Assembly: GCA_964057225.1 (NCBI GenBank) | Contig: OZ059894.1 | Location: 21,978,476-22,042,475, forward strand | Source of the DNA: Auanema rhodensis | Lineage: Eukaryota > Nematoda > Chromadorea > Rhabditida > Rhabditidae | DNA length: 64,000 bases | Direction: 5' to 3' | Translations under genes and position numbers: made by a program | The notes under the pieces: model-generated | Told to the model about the DNA's origin: nothing | The model's database searches: none | The model's input: only the letters and a program-made list of their open reading frames with translations | Shown here: positions 13,101 to 27,729 of the stretch, piece after piece | Layout: each line of letters starts with the position of its first letter | How positions within the stretch are numbered: the stretch's first letter is position 1

Positions 13101-14391
13101 TTTTGTCAAAATGTTTTTGGAAGCAATGTTGAGTGTACATGGAAACTCAACATACACTAATGCATCATTTTTCAAACGATCATAACTAATTTTTGTATCA
13201 AGCGTTTCTTGATGTAGTATAGTGCATTCGATGCGGATTTTTAAGCTGCGTCGATCTGTGTTATCAGATTTGCGCTAGCTTAAAAATGCACCGAGATATC
13301 AACTGATATAAGTTCACACTTATATCCTCGATTTTCACCCTGAAGAATTAATTTTTTCGTTGAATAACATTGTCCATCGTCTTTGCCTTAAAAAAAGGAA
13401 TCTAAAAACATCTACTTTTTGCTAAATTATTTTGAAATTTTTCGAAAAAATTTTTGTCAAAATGTTTTTGGAAGCAATGTTGAGTGTACATGGGAACTCA
13501 ACATACACTAATGCATCATTTTTCAAACGATCATAACTAATTTGTGTATTAAGCGTTTCTCAATGTAGTATAGTGCATTCGATGCGGATTTTTAAGCTGC
13601 GTCGATCTGTGTTATCAGATTTGCGCTAGCTTAAAAATGCACCGAGATATCAACTGATATAAGTTTACACTTATATCCTCGATTTTCACCCTGAAGAATT
13701 AATTTTTTCGTTGAATAACATTGTCCATCGTCTTTGCCTTAAAAAAAGGAATCTAAAAACATCTACTTTTTGCTAAATTATTTTGAAATTTTTCGAAAAA
13801 ATTTTTGTCAAAATGTTTTTGGAAGCAATGTTGAGTGTACATGGAAACTCAACATACACTAATGCATCATTTTTCAAACGATCATAACTAATTTGTGTAT
13901 TAAGCGTTTCTCAATGTAGTATAGTGCATTCGATGCGGATTTTTAAGCTGCGTCGATCTGTGTTATCAGATTTGCGCTAGCTTAAAAATGCACCGAGATA
14001 TCAACTGATATAAGTTTACACTTATATCCTCGATTTTCACCCTGAAGAATTAATTTTTTCGTTGAATAACATTGTCCATCGTCTTTGCCTTAAAAAAAGG
14101 AATCTAAAAACATCTACTTTTTGCTAAATTATTTTGAAATTTTTCGAAAAAATTTTTGTCAAAATGTTTTTGGAAGCAATGTTGAGTGTACATGGAAACT
14201 CAACATACACTAATGCATCATTTTTCAAACGATCATAACTAATTTTTGTATCAAGCGTTTCTTGATGTAGTATAGTGCATTCGATGCGGATTTTTAAGCT
14301 GCGTCGATCTGTGTTATCAGATTTGCGCTAGCTTAAAAATGCACCGAGATATCAACTGATATAAGTTCACACTTATATCCTCGATTTTCAC

Positions 14392-16497
14392 CCTGAAGAA
14401 TTAATTTTTTCGTTGAATAACATTGTCCATCGTCTTTGCCTTAAAAACAGGAATCTAAAAACATCTACTTTTTGCTAAAATATTTTGAAATTTTTCGAAA
14501 AAATTTTTGTCAAAATGTTTTTGGAAGCAATGTTGAGTGTACATGGAAACTCAACACACACTAATGCATCATTTTTCAAACGATCATAACTAATTTTTGT
14601 ATTAAGCGTTTCTCAATAATGTATAGTGCATTCGATGCGGATTTTTAAGCTGCGTCGATCTGTGTTATCAGATTTGCGCTAGCTTAAAAATGCACCGAGA
14701 TATCAACTGATATAAGTTCACACTTATATCCTCGATTTTCACCCTGAAGAATTAATTTTTTCGTTGAATAACATTGTCTATCGTCTTTGCCTTGAAAAAT
14801 GGAATCTAAAAACATCTACTTTTTGCTAAATTATTTTGAAATTTTTCGAAAAAAGTTTTGTCAAAATGTTTTTGGAAGCAATGTTGAGTGTACATGGAAA
14901 CTCAACATACACTAATGCATCATTTTTCAAACGATCATAACTAATTTTTGTATCAAGCGTTTCTTGATGTAGTATAGTGCATTCGATGCGGATTTTTAAG
15001 CTGCGTCGATCTGTGTTATCAGATTTGCGCTAGCTTAAAAATGCACCGAGATATCAACTGATATAAGTTCACACTTATATCCTCGATTTTCACCCTGAAG
15101 AATTAATTTTTTCGTTGAATAACATTGTCTATCGTCTTTGCCTTGAAAAATGGAATCTAAAAACATCTACTTTTTGCTAAATTATTTTGAAATTTTTCGA
15201 AAAAATTTTTGTCAAAATGTTTTTGGAAGCAATGTTGAGTGTACATGGAAACTCAACATACACTAATGCATCATTTTTCAAACGATCATAACTAATTTTT
15301 GTATCAAGCGTTTCTTGATGTAGTATAGTGCATTCGATGCGGATTTTTAAGCTGCGTCGATCTGTGTTATCAGATTTGCGCTAGCTTAAAAATGCACCGA
15401 GATATCAACTGATATAAGTTCACACTTATATCCTCGATTTTCACCCTGAAGAATTAATTTTTTCGTTGAATAACATTGTCCATCGTCTTTGCCTTAAAAA
15501 CAGGAATCTAAAAACATCTACTTTTTGCTAAAATATTTTGAAATTTTTCGAAAAAATTTTTGTCAAAATGTTTTTGGAAGCAATGTTGAGTGTACATGGA
15601 AACTCAACACACACTAATGCATCATTTTTCAAACGATCATAACTAATTTTTGTATTAAGCGTTTCTCAATAATGTATAGTGCATTCGATGCGGATTTTTA
15701 AGCTGCGTCGATCTGTGTTATCAGATTTGCGCTAGCTTAAAAATGCACCGAGATATCAACTGATATAAGTTCACACTTATATCCTCGATTTTCACCCTGA
15801 AGAATTAATTTTTTCGTTGAATAACATTGTCTATCGTCTTTGCCTTGAAAAATGGAATCTAAAAACATCTACTTTTTGCTAAATTATTTTGAAATTTTTC
15901 GAAAAAATTTTTGTCAAAATGTTTTTGGAAGCAATGTTGAGTGTACATGGAAACTCAACATACACTAATGCATCATTTTTCAAACGATCATAACTAATTT
16001 TTGTATCAAGCGTTTCTTGATGTAGTATAGTGCATTCGATGCGGATTTTTAAGCTGCGTCGATCTGTGTTATCAGATTTGCGCTAGCTTAAAAATGCACC
16101 GAGATATCAACTGATATAAGTTCACACTTATATCCTCGATTTTCACCCTGAAGAATTAATTTTTTCGTTGAATAACATTGTCTATCGTCTTTGCCTTGAA
16201 AAATGGAATCTAAAAACATCTACTTTTTGCTAAATTATTTTGAAATTTTTCGAAAAAATTTTTGTCAAAATGTTTTTGGAAGCAATGTTGAGTGTACATG
16301 GAAACTCAACATACACTAATGCATCATTTTTCAAACGATCATAACTAATTTTTGTATCAAGCGTTTCTTGATGTAGTATAGTGCATTCGATGCGGTTTTT
16401 CAAGCTGCGTCGATCTGTGTTATCAGATTTGCGCTAGCTTAAAAATGCACCGAGATATCAACTGATATAAGTTCACACTTATATCCTCGATTTTCAC
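14392..16497. repeat. three-monomer higher-order repeat (1053 bp, two copies)
   Basis: The order (ACAGG/AAAATATTTT/CAATAATG type, then two TTGATG types) at 14392-15444 repeats at 15445-16497. The last monomer of the second copy ends in the GCGG-T5-C variant that introduces domain C. Confidence 0.7.
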
Positions 16498-17901
16498 CCT
16501 GAAGAATTAATTTTTTCGTTGAATAACATTGTCCATCGTCTTTGCCTTAAAAAAAGGAATCTAAAAACATCTACTTTTTGCTAAATTATTTTGAAATTTT
16601 TCGAAAAAATTTTTGTCAAAATGTTTTTTGAAGCAATGTTGAGTGTACATGGAAACTCAACATACACTAATGCATCATTTTTCAAACGAACATAACTAAT
16701 TTTTGTATCAAGCGTTTCTCAATGTAGTATAGTGCATTCGATGCGGATTTTTAAGCTGCGTCGATCTGTGTTATCAAATTTGCGCTAGCTTAAAAATGCA
16801 CCGAGATATCAACTGATATAAGTTCACACTTATATCCTCGATTTTCACCCTGAAGAATTAATTTTTTCGTTGAATAACATTGTCCATCGTCTTTGCCTTA
16901 AAAACAGGAATCTAAAAACATCTACTTTTTGCTAAATTATTATAAAATTTTTCGAAAAAATTTTTGTCAAAATGTTTTTGGAAGCAATGTTGAGTGTACA
17001 TGGAAACTCAACATACACTAATGCATCATTTTTCAAACGATCATAACTAATTTTTGTATTAAGCGTTTCTTGATGTAGTATAGTGCATTCGATGCGGTTT
17101 TTCAAGCTGCGTCGATCTGTGTTATCAGATTTGCGCTAGCTTAAAAATGCACCGAGATATCAACTGATATAAGTTCACACTTATATCCTCGATTTTCACC
17201 CTGAAGAATTAATTTTTTCGTTGAATAACATTGTCCATCGTCTTTGCCTTAAAAAAAGGAATCTAAAAACATCTACTTTTTGCTAAATTATTTTGAAATT
17301 TTTCGAAAAAATTTTTGTCAAAATGTTTTTTGAAGCAATGTTGAGTGTACATGGAAACTCAACATACACTAATGCATCATTTTTCAAACGAACATAACTA
17401 ATTTTTGTATCAAGCGTTTCTCAATGTAGTATAGTGCATTCGATGCGGATTTTTAAGCTGCGTCGATCTGTGTTATCAAATTTGCGCTAGCTTAAAAATG
17501 CACCGAGATATCAACTGATATAAGTTCACACTTATATCCTCGATTTTCACCCTGAAGAATTAATTTTTTCGTTGAATAACATTGTCCATCGTCTTTGCCT
17601 TAAAAACAGGAATCTAAAAACATCTACTTTTTGCTAAATTATTATAAAATTTTTCGAAAAAATTTTTGTCAAAATGTTTTTGGAAGCAATGTTGAGTGTA
17701 CATGGAAACTCAACATACACTAATGCATCATTTTTCAAACGATCATAACTAATTTTTGTATTAAGCGTTTCTCAATGTAGTATAGTGCATTCGATGCGGA
17801 TTTTTAAGCTGCGTCGATCTGTGTTATCAGATTTGCGCTAGCTTAAAAATGCACCGAGATATCAACTGATATAAGTTCACACTTATATCCTCGATTTTCA
17901 C
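16498..17901. repeat. two-monomer higher-order repeat (702 bp)
   Basis: A GAACAT/TTTTTTGAAG/TCAAAT monomer followed by an ACAGG/TTATTATAAA monomer occurs at 16498-17199 and again at 17200-17901. A further pair of the same types starts at 18604. Confidence 0.65.
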
Positions 17902-20709
17902 CCTGAAGAATTAATTTTTTCGTTGAATAACATTGTCCATCGTCTTTGCCTTAAAAAAAGGAATCTAAAAACATCTACTTTTTGCTAAATTATTTTGAAA
18001 TTTTTCGAAAAAATTTTTGTCAAAATGTTTTTGGAAGCAATGTTGAGTGTACATGGAAACTCAACATACACTAATGCATCATTTTTCAAACGATCATAAC
18101 TAATTTGTGTATTAAGCGTTTCTCAATGTAGTATAGTGCATTCGATGCGGATTTTTAAGCTGCGTCGATCTGTGTTATCAGATTTGCGCTAGCTTAAAAA
18201 TGCACCGAGATATCAACTGATATAAGTTCACACTTATATCCTCGATTTTCACCCTGAAGAATTAATTTTTTCGTTGAATAACATTGTCTATCGTCTTTGC
18301 CTTGAAAAATGGAATCTAAAAACATCTACTTTTTGCTAAATTATTTTGAAATTTTTCGAAAAAATTTTTGTCAAAATGTTTTTGGAAGCAATGTTGAGTG
18401 TACATGGAAACTCAACATACACTAATGCATCATTTTTCAAACGATCATAACTAATTTTTGTATCAAGCGTTTCTTGATGTAGTATAGTGCATTCGATGCG
18501 GTTTTTCAAGCTGCGTCGATCTGTGTTATCAGATTTGCGCTAGCTTAAAAATGCACCGAGATATCAACTGATATAAGTTCACACTTATATCCTCGATTTT
18601 CACCCTGAAGAATTAATTTTTTCGTTGAATAACATTGTCCATCGTCTTTGCCTTAAAAAAAGGAATCTAAAAACATCTACTTTTTGCTAAATTATTTTGA
18701 AATTTTTCGAAAAAATTTTTGTCAAAATGTTTTTTGAAGCAATGTTGAGTGTACATGGAAACTCAACATACACTAATGCATCATTTTTCAAACGAACATA
18801 ACTAATTTTTGTATCAAGCGTTTCTCAATGTAGTATAGTGCATTCGATGCGGATTTTTAAGCTGCGTCGATCTGTGTTATCAAATTTGCGCTAGCTTAAA
18901 AATGCACCGAGATATCAACTGATATAAGTTCACACTTATATCCTCGATTTTCACCCTGAAGAATTAATTTTTTCGTTGAATAACATTGTCCATCGTCTTT
19001 GCCTTAAAAACAGGAATCTAAAAACATCTACTTTTTGCTAAATTATTATAAAATTTTTCGAAAAAAGTTTTGTCAAAATGTTTTTGGAAGCAATGTTGAG
19101 TGTACATGGAAACTCAACATACACTAATGCATCATTTTTCAAACGATCATAACTAATTTGTGTATTAAGCGTTTCTCAATGTAGTATAGTGCATTCGATG
19201 CGGATTTTTAAGCTGCGTCGATCTGTGTTATCAGATTTGCGCTAGCTTAAAAATGCACCGAGATATCAACTGATATAAGTTCACACTTATATCCTCGATT
19301 TTCACCCTGAAGAATTAATTTTTTCGTTGAATAACATTGTCTATCGTCTTTGCCTTGAAAAATGGAATCTAAAAACATCTACTTTTTGCTAAATTATTTT
19401 GAAATTTTTCGAAAAAATTTTTGTCAAAATGTTTTTGGAAGCAATGTTGAGTGTACATGGAAACTCAACATACACTAATGCATCATTTTTCAAACGATCA
19501 TAACTAATTTGTGTATTAAGCGTTTCTCAATGTAGTATAGTGCATTCGATGCGGATTTTTAAGCTGCGTCGATCTGTGTTATCAGATTTGCGCTAGCTTA
19601 AAAATGCACCGAGATATCAACTGATATAAGTTCACACTTATATCCTCGATTTTCACCCTGAAGAATTAATTTTTTCGTTGAATAACATTGTCTATCGTCT
19701 TTGCCTTGAAAAATGGAATCTAAAAACATCTACTTTTTGCTGAATTATTTTGAAATTTTTCGAAAAAATTTTTGTCAAAATGTTTTTGGAAGCAATGTTG
19801 AGTGTACATGGAAACTCAACATACACTAATGCATCATTTTTCAAACGATCATAACTAATTTTTGTATCAAGCGTTTCTCAATGTAGTATAGTGCATTCGA
19901 TGCGGATTTTTAAGCTGCGTCGATCTGTGTTATCCGATTTGCGCTAGCTTAAAAATGCACCGAGATATCAACTGATATAAGTTCACACTTAAATCCTCGA
20001 TTTTCACCCTGAAGAATTAATTTTTTCGTTGAATAACATTGTCTATCGTCTTTGCCTTGAAAAATGGAATCTAAAAACATCTACTTTTTGCTAAATTATT
20101 TTGAAATTTTTCGAAAAAATTTTTGTCAAAATGTTTTTGGAAGCAATGTTGAGTGTACATGGAAACTCAACATACACTAATGCATCATTTTTCAAACGAT
20201 CATAACTAATTTTTGTATCAAGCGTTTCTTGATGTAGTATAGTGCATTCGATGCGAATTTTTAAGCTGCGTCGATCTGTGTTATCAAATTTGCGCTAGCT
20301 TAAAAATGCACCGAGATATCAACTGATATAAGTTCACACTTATATCCTCGATTTTCACCCTGAAGAATTAATTTTTTCGTTGAATAACATTGTCCATCGT
20401 CTTTGCCTTAAAAACAGGAATCTAAAAACATCTACTTTTTGCTAAATTATTATAAAATTTTTCGAAAAAATTTTTGTCAAAATGTTTTTGGAAGCAATGT
20501 TGAGTGTACATGGAAACTCAACATACACTAATGCATCATTTTTCAAACGATCATAACTAATTTTTGTATTAAGCGTTTCTCAATGTAGTATAGTGCATTC
20601 GATGCGGATTTTTAAGCTGCGTCGATCTGTGTTATCAGATTTGCGCTAGCTTAAAAATGCACCGAGATATCAACTGATATAAGTTCACACTTATATCCTC
20701 GATTTTCAC

Positions 20710-23700
20710 CCTGAAGAATTAATTTTTTCGTTGAATAACATTGTCCATCGTCTTTGCCTTAAAAAAAGGAATTTAAAAACATCTACTTTTTGCTAAATTA
20801 TTTTGAAATTTTTCGAAAAAATTTTTGTCAAAATGTTTTTTGAAGCAATGTTGAGTGTACATGGAAACTCAACATACACTAATGCATCATTTTTCAAACG
20901 ATCATAACTAATTTGTGTATTAAGCGTTTCTCAATGTAGTATAGTGCATTCGATGCGGATTTTTAAGCTGCGTCGATCTGTGTTATCAGATTTGCGCTAG
21001 CTTAAAAATGCACCGAGATATCAACTGATATAAGTTTACACTTATATCCTCGATTTTCACCCTGAAGAATTAATTTTTTCGTTGAATAACATTGTCCATC
21101 GTCTTTGCCTTAAAAAAAGGAATCTAAAAACATCTACTTTTTGCTAAATTATTTTGAAATTTTTCGAAAAAATTTTTGTCAAAATGTTTTTTGAAGCAAT
21201 GTTGAGTGTACATGGAAACTCAACATACACTAATGCATCATTTTTCAAACGAACATAACTAATTTTTGTATCAAGCGTTTCTCAATGTAGTATAGTGCAT
21301 TCGATGCGGATTTTTAAGCTGCGTCGATCTGTGTTATCAAATTTGCGCTAGCTTAAAAATGCACCGAGATATCAACTGATATAAGTTCACACTTATATCC
21401 TCGATTTTCACCCTGAAGAATTAATTTTTTCGTTGAATAACATTGTCCATCGTCTTTGCCTTAAAAACAGGAATCTAAAAACATCTACTTTTTGCTAAAT
21501 TATTATGAAATTTTTCGAAAAAATTTTTGTCAAAATGTTTTTTGAAGCAATGTTGAGTGTACATGGAAACTCAACATACACTAATGCATCATTTTTCAAA
21601 CGATCATAACTAATTTTTGTATTAAGCGTTTCTCAATGTAGTATAGTGCATTCGATGCGGTTTTTCAAGCTGCGTCGATCTGTGTTATCAGATTTGCGCT
21701 AGCTTAAAAATGCACCGAGATATCAACTGATATAAGTTCACACTTATATCCTCGATTTTCACCCTGAAGAATTAATTTTTTCGTTGAATAACCTTGTCTA
21801 TCGTCTTTGCCTTGAAAAATGGAATCTAAAAACATCTACTTTTTGCTAAATTATTTTGAAATTTTTCGAAAAAATTTTTGTCAAAATGTTTTTGGAAGCA
21901 ATGTTGAGTGTACATGGAAACTCAACACACACTAATGCATCATTTTTCAAACGATCATAACTAATTTTTGTATTAAGCGTTTCTCAATGTTGTATAGTGC
22001 ATTCGATGCGGATTTTTAAGCTGCGTCGATCTGTGTTATCAGATTTGCGCTAGCTTAAAAATGCACCGAGATATCAACTGATATAAGTTCACACTTATAT
22101 CCTCGATTTTCACCCTGAAGAATTAATTTTTTCGTTGAATAACATTGTCTATCGTCTTTGCCTTGAAAAATGGAATCTAAAAACATCTACTTTTTGCTAA
22201 ATTATTTTGAAATTTTTCGAAAAAATTTTTGTCAAAATGTTTTTGGAAGCAATGTTGAGTGTACATGGAAACTCAACATACACTAATGCATCATTTTTCA
22301 AACGAACATAACTAATTTTTGTATCAAGCGTTTCTCAATGTAGTATAGTGCATTCGATGCGGATTTTTAAGCTGCGTCGATCTGTGTTATCAAATTTGCG
22401 CTAGCTTAAAAATGCACCGAGATATCAACTGATATAAGTTCACACTTATATCCTCGATTTTCACCCTGAAGAATTAATTTTTTCGTTGAATAACATTGTC
22501 CATCGTCTTTGCCTTAAAAACAGGAATCTAAAAACATCTACTTTTTGCTAAATTATTATAAAATTTTTCGAAAAAATTTTTGTCAAAATGTTTTTGGAAG
22601 CAATGTTGAGTGTACATGGAAACTCAACATACACTAATGCATCATTTTTCAAACGATCATAACTAATTTTTGTATTAAGCGTTTCTCAATGTTGTATAGT
22701 GCATTCGATGCGGATTTTTAAGCTGCGTCGATCTGTGTTATCAGATTTGCGCTAGCTTAAAAATGCACCGAGATATCAACTGATATAAGTTTACACTTAT
22801 ATCCTCGATTTTCACCCTGAAGAATTAATTTTTTCGTTGAATAACATTGTCCATCGTCTTTGCCTTAAAAAAAGGAATCTAAAAACATCTACTTTTTGCT
22901 AAATTATTTTGAAATTTTTCGAAAAAATTTTTGTCAAAATGTTTTTTGAAGCAATGTTGAGTGTACATGGAAACTCAACATACAATAATGCATCATTTTT
23001 CAAACGATCATAACTAATTTGTGTATTAAGCGTTTCTCAATGTAGTATAGTGCATTCGATGCGGATTTTTAAGCTGCGTCGATCTGTGTTATCAGATTTG
23101 CGCTAGCTTAAAAATGCACCGAGATATCAACTGATATAAGTTCACACTTATATCCTCGATTTTCACCCTGAAGAATTAATTTTTTCGTTGAATAACATTG
23201 TCCATCGTCTTTGCCTTAAAAAAAGGAATTTAAAAACATCTACTTTTTGCTAAATTATTTTGAAATTTTTCGAAAAAATTTTTGTCAAAATGTTTTTTGA
23301 AGCAATGTTGAGTGTACATGGAAACTCAACATACACTAATGCATCATTTTTCAAACGATCATAACTAATTTGTGTATTAAGCGTTTCTCAATGTAGTATA
23401 GTGCATTCGATGCGGATTTTTAAGCTGCGTCGATCTGTGTTATCAGATTTGCGCTAGCTTAAAAATGCACCGAGATATCAACTGATATAAGTTTACACTT
23501 ATATCCTCGATTTTCACCCTGAAGAATTAATTTTTTCGTTGAATAACATTGTCCATCGTCTTTGCCTTAAAAAAAGGAATCTAAAAACATCTACTTTTTG
23601 CTAAATTATTTTGAAATTTTTCGAAAAAATTTTTGTCAAAATGTTTTTTGAAGCAATGTTGAGTGTACATGGAAACTCAACATACACTAATGCATCATTT

Positions 23701-25272
23701 TTCAAACGAACATAACTAATTTTTGTATCAAGCGTTTCTCAATGTAGTATAGTGCATTCGATGCGGATTTTTAAGCTGCGTCGATCTGTGTTATCAAATT
23801 TGCGCTAGCTTAAAAATGCACCGAGATATCAACTGATATAAGTTCACACTTATATCCTCGATTTTCACCCTGAAGAATTAATTTTTTCGTTGAATAACAT
23901 TGTCCATCGTCTTTGCCTTAAAAACAGGAATCTAAAAACATCTACTTTTTGCTAAATTATTATGAAATTTTTCGAAAAAATTTTTGTCAAAATGTTTTTT
24001 GAAGCAATGTTGAGTGTACATGGAAACTCAACATACACTAATGCATCATTTTTCAAACGATCATAACTAATTTTTGTATTAAGCGTTTCTCAATGTAGTA
24101 TAGTGCATTCGATGCGGTTTTTCAAGCTGCGTCGATCTGTGTTATCAGATTTGCGCTAGCTTAAAAATGCACCGAGATATCAACTGATATAAGTTCACAC
24201 TTATATCCTCGATTTTCACCCTGAAGAATTAATTTTTTCGTTGAATAACCTTGTCTATCGTCTTTGCCTTGAAAAATGGAATCTAAAAACATCTACTTTT
24301 TGCTAAATTATTTTGAAATTTTTCGAAAAAATTTTTGTCAAAATGTTTTTGGAAGCAATGTTGAGTGTACATGGAAACTCAACACACACTAATGCATCAT
24401 TTTTCAAACGATCATAACTAATTTTTGTATTAAGCGTTTCTCAATGTTGTATAGTGCATTCGATGCGGATTTTTAAGCTGCGTCGATCTGTGTTATCAGA
24501 TTTGCGCTAGCTTAAAAATGCACCGAGATATCAACTGATATAAGTTCACACTTATATCCTCGATTTTCACCCTGAAGAATTAATTTTTTCGTTGAATAAC
24601 ATTGTCTATCGTCTTTGCCTTGAAAAATGGAATCTAAAAACATCTACTTTTTGCTAAATTATTTTGAAATTTTTCGAAAAAATTTTTGTCAAAATGTTTT
24701 TGGAAGCAATGTTGAGTGTACATGGAAACTCAACATACACTAATGCATCATTTTTCAAACGAACATAACTAATTTTTGTATCAAGCGTTTCTCAATGTAG
24801 TATAGTGCATTCGATGCGGATTTTTAAGCTGCGTCGATCTGTGTTATCAAATTTGCGCTAGCTTAAAAATGCACCGAGATATCAACTGATATAAGTTCAC
24901 ACTTATATCCTCGATTTTCACCCTGAAGAATTAATTTTTTCGTTGAATAACATTGTCCATCGTCTTTGCCTTAAAAACAGGAATCTAAAAACATCTACTT
25001 TTTGCTAAATTATTATAAAATTTTTCGAAAAAATTTTTGTCAAAATGTTTTTGGAAGCAATGTTGAGTGTACATGGAAACTCAACATACACTAATGCATC
25101 ATTTTTCAAACGATCATAACTAATTTTTGTATTAAGCGTTTCTCAATGTAGTATAGTGCATTCGATGCGGATTTTTAAGCTGCGTCGATCTGTGTTATCA
25201 GATTTGCGCTAGCTTAAAAATGCACCGAGATATCAACTGATATAAGTTCACACTTATATCCTCGATTTTCAC
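20710..25272. repeat. seven-monomer higher-order repeat (2457 bp)
   Basis: Monomers starting at 20710, 21061, 21412, 21763, 22114 and 22465 match in order those at 23167, 23518, 23869, 24220, 24571 and 24922. They share a private GGAATTTAAA in the first, TTTTTTGAAG with GCGG-T5-C in the third, and ATAACCTTG with CTCAATGTTG in the fourth. The intervening monomer at 22816 has a TACAATAATG variant. Confidence 0.8.
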
Positions 25273-25623
25273 CCTGAAGAATTAATTTTTTCGTTGAATA
25301 ACATTGTCCATCGTCTTTGCCTTAAAAAAAGGAATCTAAAAACATCTACTTTTTGCTAAATTATTTTGAAATTTTTCGAAAAAATTTTTGTCAAAATGTT
25401 TTTGGAAGCAATGTTGAGTGTACATGGAAACTCAACATACACTAATGCATCATTTTTCAAACGATCATAACTAATTTGTGTATTAAGCGTTTCTCAATGT
25501 AGTATAGTGCATTCGATGCGGATTTTTAAGCTGCGTCGATCTGTGTTATCAGATTTGCGCTAGCTTAAAAATGCACCGAGATATCAACTGATATAAGTTT
25601 ACACTTATATCCTCGATTTTCAC

Positions 25624-27729
25624 CCTGAAGAATTAATTTTTTCGTTGAATAACATTGTCCATCGTCTTTGCCTTAAAAAAAGGAATCTAAAAACATCTAC
25701 TTTTTGCTAAATTATTTTGAAATTTTTCGAAAAAATTTTTGTCAAAATGTTTTTGGAAGCAATGTTGAGTGTACATGGAAACTCAACATACACTAATGCA
25801 TCATTTTTCAAACGATCATAACTAATTTTTGTATTAAGCGTTTCTCAATGTAGTATAGTGCATTCGATGCGGATTTTTAAGCTGCGTCGATCTGTGTTAT
25901 CAGATTTGCGCTAGCTTAAAAATGCACCGAGATATCAACTGATATAAGTTTACACTTATATCCTCGATTTTCACCCTGAAGAATTAATTTTTTCGTTGAA
26001 TAACATTGTCCATCGTCTTTGCCTTAAAAAAAGGAATCTAAAAACATCTACTTTTTGCTAAATTATTTTGAAATTTTTCGAAAAAATTTTTGTCAAAATG
26101 TTTTTGGAAGCAATGTTGAGTGTACATGGAAACTCAACATACACTAATGCATCATTTTTCAAACGATCATAACTAATTTGTGTATTAAGCGTTTTTCAAT
26201 GTAGTATAGTGCATTCGATGCGGATTTTTAAGCTGCGTCGATCTGTGTTATCAGATTTGCGCTAGCTTAAAAATGCACCGAGATATCAACTGATATAAGT
26301 TTACACTTATATCCTCGATTTTCACCCTGAAGAATTAATTTTTTCGTTGAATAACATTGTCCATCGTCTTTGCCTTAAAAAAAGGAATCTAAAAACATCT
26401 ACTTTTTGCTAAATTATTTTGAAATTTTTCGAAAAAATTTTTGTCAAAATGTTTTTTGAAGCAATGTTGAGTGTACATGGAAACTCAACATACAATAATG
26501 CATCATTTTTCAAACGATCATAACTAATTTGTGTATTAAGCGTTTCTCAATGTAGTATAGTGCATTCGATGCGGATTTTTAAGCTGCGTCGATCTGTGTT
26601 ATCAGATTTGCGCTAGCTTAAAAATGCACCGAGATATCAACTGATATAAGTTCACACTTATATCCTCGATTTTCACCCTGAAGAATTAATTTTTTCGTTG
26701 AATAACATTGTCCATCGTCTTTGCCTTAAAAAAAGGAATCTAAAAACATCTACTTTTTGCTAAATTATTTTGAAATTTTTCGAAAAAATTTTTGTCAAAA
26801 TGTTTTTGGAAGCAATGTTGAGTGTACATGGAAACTCAACATACACTAATGCATCATTTTTCAAACGATCATAACTAATTTTTGTATTAAGCGTTTCTCA
26901 ATGTAGTATAGTGCATTCGATGCGGATTTTTAAGCTGCGTCGATCTGTGTTATCAGATTTGCGCTAGCTTAAAAATGCACCGAGATATCAACTGATATAA
27001 GTTTACACTTATATCCTCGATTTTCACCCTGAAGAATTAATTTTTTCGTTGAATAACATTGTCCATCGTCTTTGCCTTAAAAAAAGGAATCTAAAAACAT
27101 CTACTTTTTGCTAAATTATTTTGAAATTTTTCGAAAAAATTTTTGTCAAAATGTTTTTGGAAGCAATGTTGAGTGTACATGGAAACTCAACATACACTAA
27201 TGCATCATTTTTCAAACGATCATAACTAATTTGTGTATTAAGCGTTTTTCAATGTAGTATAGTGCATTCGATGCGGATTTTTAAGCTGCGTCGATCTGTG
27301 TTATCAGATTTGCGCTAGCTTAAAAATGCACCGAGATATCAACTGATATAAGTTTACACTTATATCCTCGATTTTCACCCTGAAGAATTAATTTTTTCGT
27401 TGAATAACATTGTCCATCGTCTTTGCCTTAAAAAAAGGAATCTAAAAACATCTACTTTTTGCTAAATTATTTTGAAATTTTTCGAAAAAATTTTTGTCAA
27501 AATGTTTTTTGAAGCAATGTTGAGTGTACATGGAAACTCAACATACAATAATGCATCATTTTTCAAACGATCATAACTAATTTGTGTATTAAGCGTTTCT
27601 CAATGTAGTATAGTGCATTCGATGCGGATTTTTAAGCTGCGTCGATCTGTGTTATCAGATTTGCGCTAGCTTAAAAATGCACCGAGATATCAACTGATAT
27701 AAGTTCACACTTATATCCTCGATTTTCAC
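25624..27729. repeat. three-monomer higher-order repeat (1053 bp, two copies)
   Basis: 25624-26676 repeats as 26677-27729. The shared private variants are GCGTTTTTCAATG in the second monomer and TACAATAATG with TTTTTTGAAG in the third. Confidence 0.85.

Larger units (their letters stand above)
4915..16497. repeat. array domain B: TTGATG-type monomers (33 copies)
   Basis: Most copies carry CTATCG, TTGAAAAATGG and TTTCTTGATG together. They are interspersed with TTAAAAAAAGG copies having GTGTATTAAG and AGTTTAC, and with a distinctive class at 7723, 9478, 12637, 14392 and 15445. That class carries AAAATATTTT, CAACACAC and CTCAATAATG. A TAGCGTAAA variant and a GAATTTATT variant are local to this domain. 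Confidence 0.75.
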